The notes under the pieces are model-generated. The model did not search any database. It saw nothing but the letters and a program-made list of their open reading frames with translations, and was not told the DNA's origin. 64,000 bases of DNA from Natrinema sp. DC36. GTDB lineage: Archaea > Halobacteriota > Halobacteria > Halobacteriales > Natrialbaceae. Position 1 is the stretch's first letter, and every line of letters starts with the position of its first letter. The position numbers and the translations under genes were made by a program. The stretch lies in NCBI RefSeq assembly GCF_020405225.1, contig NZ_CP084472.1:2666001-2730000 (forward strand), written 5' to 3'. Of the stretch, positions 61,200-64,000 are shown piece by piece.

Positions 61200-62110
61200 C
61201 AGTAGTCACCCATATCGATCGCCGTCGCGTACTGCGAGTCGACCCCGAGATCGAGCAGCCGCTTCGCGCCGAGCTTCTCGAGGTACTCCCGTCGGTTCTC
61301 GACGCCGTAGACCCACTCGTCGAGCCAGTCTTGGATGTCTTCGTGGCGCTTCGAGATCTCTTCCCACTCGATGTACGCATCGTTGTCCCGCTGGTAGTAT
61401 CCCTGGGCGTACGACGGATGAGCGCCGTAGGGCTCCCTGACGACGTAGTCGACGGCGTCGGCCGTGAACAGCGTCCGGTTGGGGTCGCTCCGGATCGTCT
61501 CGGTCGAGCACAGCTCTTCGACGCAGCAGACGACCGTATCGGCCGCGAGCGCAGCTTCCTTCTGTTCGCCGGGGATCCCCCAGAGGTGGGCGTTTCCGTC
61601 CTCGTCGCTTCGCTGTGCGGACACGATCGCGACGTCCGGATTGATCGGCGGCACGACCGGGATCTCGTCGTCACCGTACGGGCTCTCGACGGACCTGATC
61701 GCGTCGTTGTGTTCGACGAGGTCCGACCCGGCGAACGTCCGCACGGGCATGAACGGCAGGTTCGCCGCGCCGGCGTGGAGCGCCGCGACCATCCCGTAGT
61801 GGGTGTACTCCTCGAGTTTGATCGGGTTCGGGACCCCGTCCTCGACTGCTCGTCTGAACGCCCGGAGGCTGCCGACGCCCGGATTCCCGGCCCACGAGAA
61901 GACGACCTTCGAGACGCAGCCCGCAGCGATCAGCTGGTCGTAGACCAGATCCGGCGTCGCCCGAATCAGCTCGAGGTCGCTGTATCCGCCGCGGATGATC
62001 TCGTGTCCCGCCGCGAATGGAATGAGATGGGTAAATCCCGCGAGATACAGACTGTCTCCGTCGTCAACGGCGTCCTCGATCGCTGACGCCATCGTCGTCA
62101 CTTGTGCCAT
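61199..62110 (-). CDS. Class I CoA-transferase, alpha subunit
   Basis: The 303-residue partner has DGDSLYLAGFTHLIPFAAGHEIIRGGYSDLELIRATPDLVYDQLIAAGCVSKVVFSWAGNPGVGS, with the G-x-G-x2-P-type oxyanion region partly changed (LAGFTHLIP). The middle VAIVSAQRSDEDGNAHLWGIPGEQ and the end LGVDSQYATAID are typical of the GctA/IpdA alpha chains. The start at 62110 gives MAQVTTMASAIEDAVDDGD, the usual N-terminus. TATA-like CTTATA lies about 34 bases upstream. It is divergent from the IclR regulator, which probably controls the pair. Confidence 0.85.
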   Translation of the reverse strand: MAQVTTMASAIEDAVDDGDSLYLAGFTHLIPFAAGHEIIRGGYSDLELIRATPDLVYDQLIAAGCVSKVVFSWAGNPGVGSLRAFRRAVEDGVPNPIKLEEYTHYGMVAALHAGAANLPFMPVRTFAGSDLVEHNDAIRSVESPYGDDEIPVVPPINPDVAIVSAQRSDEDGNAHLWGIPGEQKEAALAADTVVCCVEELCSTETIRSDPNRTLFTADAVDYVVREPYGAHPSYAQGYYQRDNDAYIEWEEISKRHEDIQDWLDEWVYGVENRREYLEKLGAKRLLDLGVDSQYATAIDMGDY

Positions 62111-62254
62111 CGGTTCTAGACGCACCCACCGCGGGCAATCGTATAAGCGCACCTCTTTCCGAGCGCCGTCGACGGAGCGATCCTCGAACCGATACCGACA
62201 GCCGCCCCTATCGGACAGCGAAATCGTTCGCCGATTCGTTTCTCATCGGTGAAC

Positions 62255-62262
62255 CTTTTAAG
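62255..62262 (+). promoter_or_regulatory. TATA box of the IclR regulator
   Basis: CTTTTAAG lies about 28 bases before the ATG at 62287. The 176-base divergent region 62111-62286 holds this and the opposite promoter of the CoA-transferase genes, so IclR may regulate both. Confidence 0.6.
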
Positions 62263-62286
62263 GCTTCGTGCGCTATACAGTACGTC

Positions 62287-63078
62287 ATGTCCCGAAACGA
62301 CGCCGGGAATCAGGACCGCGGACCGGGCTCCCCGACCATCAAGAGCGTCGAAACCTCGCTCGCGATCGTCGACGAGTTGCAGGCTCGAGACGGGGGCGGG
62401 GTTTCGGAGTTGGCCGACGCGACGGGGAAATCGAAGGGGACGGTCCACAAACACCTGATCACCCTTCTCAAACACGATTACGTCGTCAAGGAGGGCGACA
62501 CCTATCGGATCGGCCTGCGATTCCTTGACGTTGGCGGGTACGCTCTCCATCAGATCGAGGGGCTGCAGTACATCGAGCCGAAGATCCGGGAGCTGGCCGA
62601 TCTCACGGGGGAAACGGTTCAGTTCTCGATCGAGCAGCGCGGCCGATCCGTCGTCCTCGACCGAAAGGCCGGGCAGAAAGGCGTCTTCAGCCGCGCTCGG
62701 ATCGGCAAGCGGTTCTATATGCATCAGGTCGCCGGGGGCAAGGTAATTCTGGCGAACCTACCCGACGAGCGCGTCCGCGAGATCGTCGCCCGCCACGGGC
62801 TGCCGCCCGCGACCGACGAGACGATCACGACCGAAGCCGACCTGTTCGACGAACTCGAGGCGGTCCGCGAACGTGGATACGCGTTCAACATCGACGAGAG
62901 CACGCAGGGATTACACGCCGTCGCCGTCCCGCTGACGAGTCCCGAGGGCGGGGTCCTCGGTGCGTTCGCCGTCGCCGGCCCGAGCCACCGGATGCGCGGC
63001 GAGCGGTTCGAAGACGAGATTCCGGATATGACTCGCAGTATCGTGAACGAGCTCGAGCTGAACCTCGCCCACTCTTGA
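62287..63078 (+). CDS. IclR-family transcriptional regulator
   Basis: The 263-residue regulator has an N-terminal winged helix-turn-helix (SVETSLAIVDELQ, GVSELADATGKSKGTVHKHLITLLKHDYVVKEGDTYRIG, about residues 20-85) and the IclR effector domain (about 95-255). Landmarks are GETVQFSIEQRGRSVVLDRKAG, FYMHQVAGGKVILANLPDERVREIV and RERGYAFNIDESTQGLHAVAVPL. Effectors of such regulators are usually the organic acid or CoA ester handled by the nearby genes. The start at 62287 gives a short polar leader and sits behind a TATA element. It is divergent from the CoA-transferase pair. Confidence 0.9.
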   Translation: MSRNDAGNQDRGPGSPTIKSVETSLAIVDELQARDGGGVSELADATGKSKGTVHKHLITLLKHDYVVKEGDTYRIGLRFLDVGGYALHQIEGLQYIEPKIRELADLTGETVQFSIEQRGRSVVLDRKAGQKGVFSRARIGKRFYMHQVAGGKVILANLPDERVREIVARHGLPPATDETITTEADLFDELEAVRERGYAFNIDESTQGLHAVAVPLTSPEGGVLGAFAVAGPSHRMRGERFEDEIPDMTRSIVNELELNLAHS

Positions 63079-63711
63079 GACCGGTCCCGTGACCGCCGTT
63101 CAAGGAGGAGTTGACCCGTTCTGGGACCAGCTACCGAGTACAGTGACGGCCGCTGACGGACTCCTCTGACTGCGCGACTCTCCGGAGGTCCGCTGCGTCG
63201 CGACCGTTTTCCGAAGACCAACCAATAAGACATTATACCAGTTAGAAATACATTTTTTAGCCATCATGTTCGACACGGATCCTCTTTCTGGAAACGTATC
63301 GGGGGCAAATATGCGTTTTTACGGGCTGAAAGGAGCTAATTCTGGCACCACTCTCTCCTAGTTGGACGTGCACCGCCGAGATCGACACCGGTTCGAACCA
63401 CGTTCTAATTAATTCCGATATCGCCTCTTAGAGGGTGCAATAGCGGCACTGATACCGTTTTTCGATAAGCGAGGCTGTATCCAACGGTTTAGACGCTACT
63501 CTGACTATATCGACAATACATATATTTTCAAATGATTTTTATCGGCGCTCGAGCCGACCCGGACTCGAGCACCGCGCGGATCGAAGATTCGCCGTGCCGA
63601 CTGCGTCGGTCCCACGACTGATCCCCCGGTCCGTCGGCTCCGACTCGGAATGCGCTCTCGAGCGGATTCGGTTCGACAATTCTTATAGTGGTTCCCGCGT
63701 ACGATTATGGT
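63079..63711. other. AT-rich spacer before the CBS gene
   Basis: 633 bases between two plus-strand genes. The stretch 63220-63540 is AT-rich (for example ATACATTTTTTAG near 63249 and ATATATTTTCAAATG near 63520). No credible gene is visible. CTTATA at 63682-63687 is the TATA box of the CBS gene. It might be a recombination scar or control region. Confidence 0.5.
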
Positions 63712-64000
63712 ATGGAGGATATTTTCGTCGCTCGAGTCATGTCCACGGCGGTACGAACGGTGGCTCCGGACACGCTCGTCGAGGATGCCGCCAACACGAT
63801 GCTCGAGAACGGAATCGGATCGGTCGTCGTCGTCGACGACGAGAACCAACTCGAGGGGATCCTGACGACCACGGACTTCGTTCGAATCGTCGCCGAGCGG
63901 CAGCCGAAGGATCGGACGCCGGTCTCGGAGTACATGAGCACGGACGTCGTCACGGCATCGGCCCAGGACAGTATCCGCGACGCCGCGGACGTGATGGTCG
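63712..64000 (+). CDS. CBS-domain protein (3' end missing)
   Basis: The first 96 residues of a protein with tandem CBS domains: VMSTAVRTVAPDTLVEDAANTMLENGIGSVVVVDDENQLEGILTTTDFVRIV is one full CBS unit, and EYMSTDVVTASAQDSIRDAADVMV begins the second. CBS pairs bind adenosyl ligands (AMP, ATP, S-adenosylmethionine) and regulate attached or partner proteins. The frame runs off the window at 64000, so any further domain is unseen. The start at 63712 has a TATA box 28 bases upstream (leaderless). Confidence 0.85.
   Translation, partial: MEDIFVARVMSTAVRTVAPDTLVEDAANTMLENGIGSVVVVDDENQLEGILTTTDFVRIVAERQPKDRTPVSEYMSTDVVTASAQDSIRDAADVMV

Noticed and set aside
1-64000. tRNA or rRNA genes
   Set aside because: Some GGTTCGAA strings resemble T-loops, but no acceptor, D-arm and anticodon stem could be placed around them.

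Overview
The window looks like chromosomal DNA of a haloarchaeon, probably of the Natrialbales (Natrinema/Haloterrigena-like). It is GC-rich, its proteins are very acidic, CTCGAG (Leu-Glu) is very frequent, and TATA-like boxes lie about 25-30 bases before many start codons with no Shine-Dalgarno sequence (leaderless transcripts). It also contains typical haloarchaeal items: twin-arginine lipoproteins, a PGF-CTERM-like surface protein, a fused FolC-FolP and small haloarchaea-only proteins. I found no rRNA, tRNA, CRISPR array or intact transposase.

Layout. 1-11.8 kb: the end of a 2-keto-3-deoxygluconate kinase, a surface protein, a flavin disulfide reductase, an acetyltransferase, a hydrolase, a membrane-anchored HTH regulator, a DUF3311/sodium symporter pair, a CARF-like HTH regulator, and one long gene joining a flavodoxin-fold quinone reductase to a UbiA prenyltransferase. 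12.1-19.5 kb: housekeeping genes (valS, pdxS, homoserine kinase, an acetoacetate-decarboxylase-like protein). 19.6-25.9 kb: a chemotaxis transducer divergent from two tandem 444-residue binding lipoproteins and with no permease, resembling the BasB/BasT receptor arrangement. 26-43.6 kb: transporters, conserved haloarchaeal proteins, carB, an ABC exporter-type pair, folCP and two probable gene relics.

43.7-51 kb: a three-gene minus-strand operon that reads as a split AddAB/AdnAB-like helicase-nuclease. It has an apparently inactive AddB-like helicase, a separate four-cysteine nuclease-like protein lacking the catalytic Asp-x-Lys, and an intact AddA-like helicase with an active-looking Fe-S nuclease domain. 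Both junctions are 8-base start/stop overlaps. This is the best candidate for an undescribed system here.

51.5-64 kb: a universal stress protein, an MFS transporter, and an organic-acid module of a ThDP enzyme, a class III CoA-transferase, a TAXI-TRAP transporter, a two-subunit class I CoA-transferase and an IclR regulator. The window ends in a truncated CBS-domain gene. Non-coding stretches include two palindrome-rich spacers (about 5.4-5.7 kb and 30.7-30.9 kb) and an AT-rich block (about 51.1-51.5 kb). All functions come from reading motifs by eye; no database search was run.
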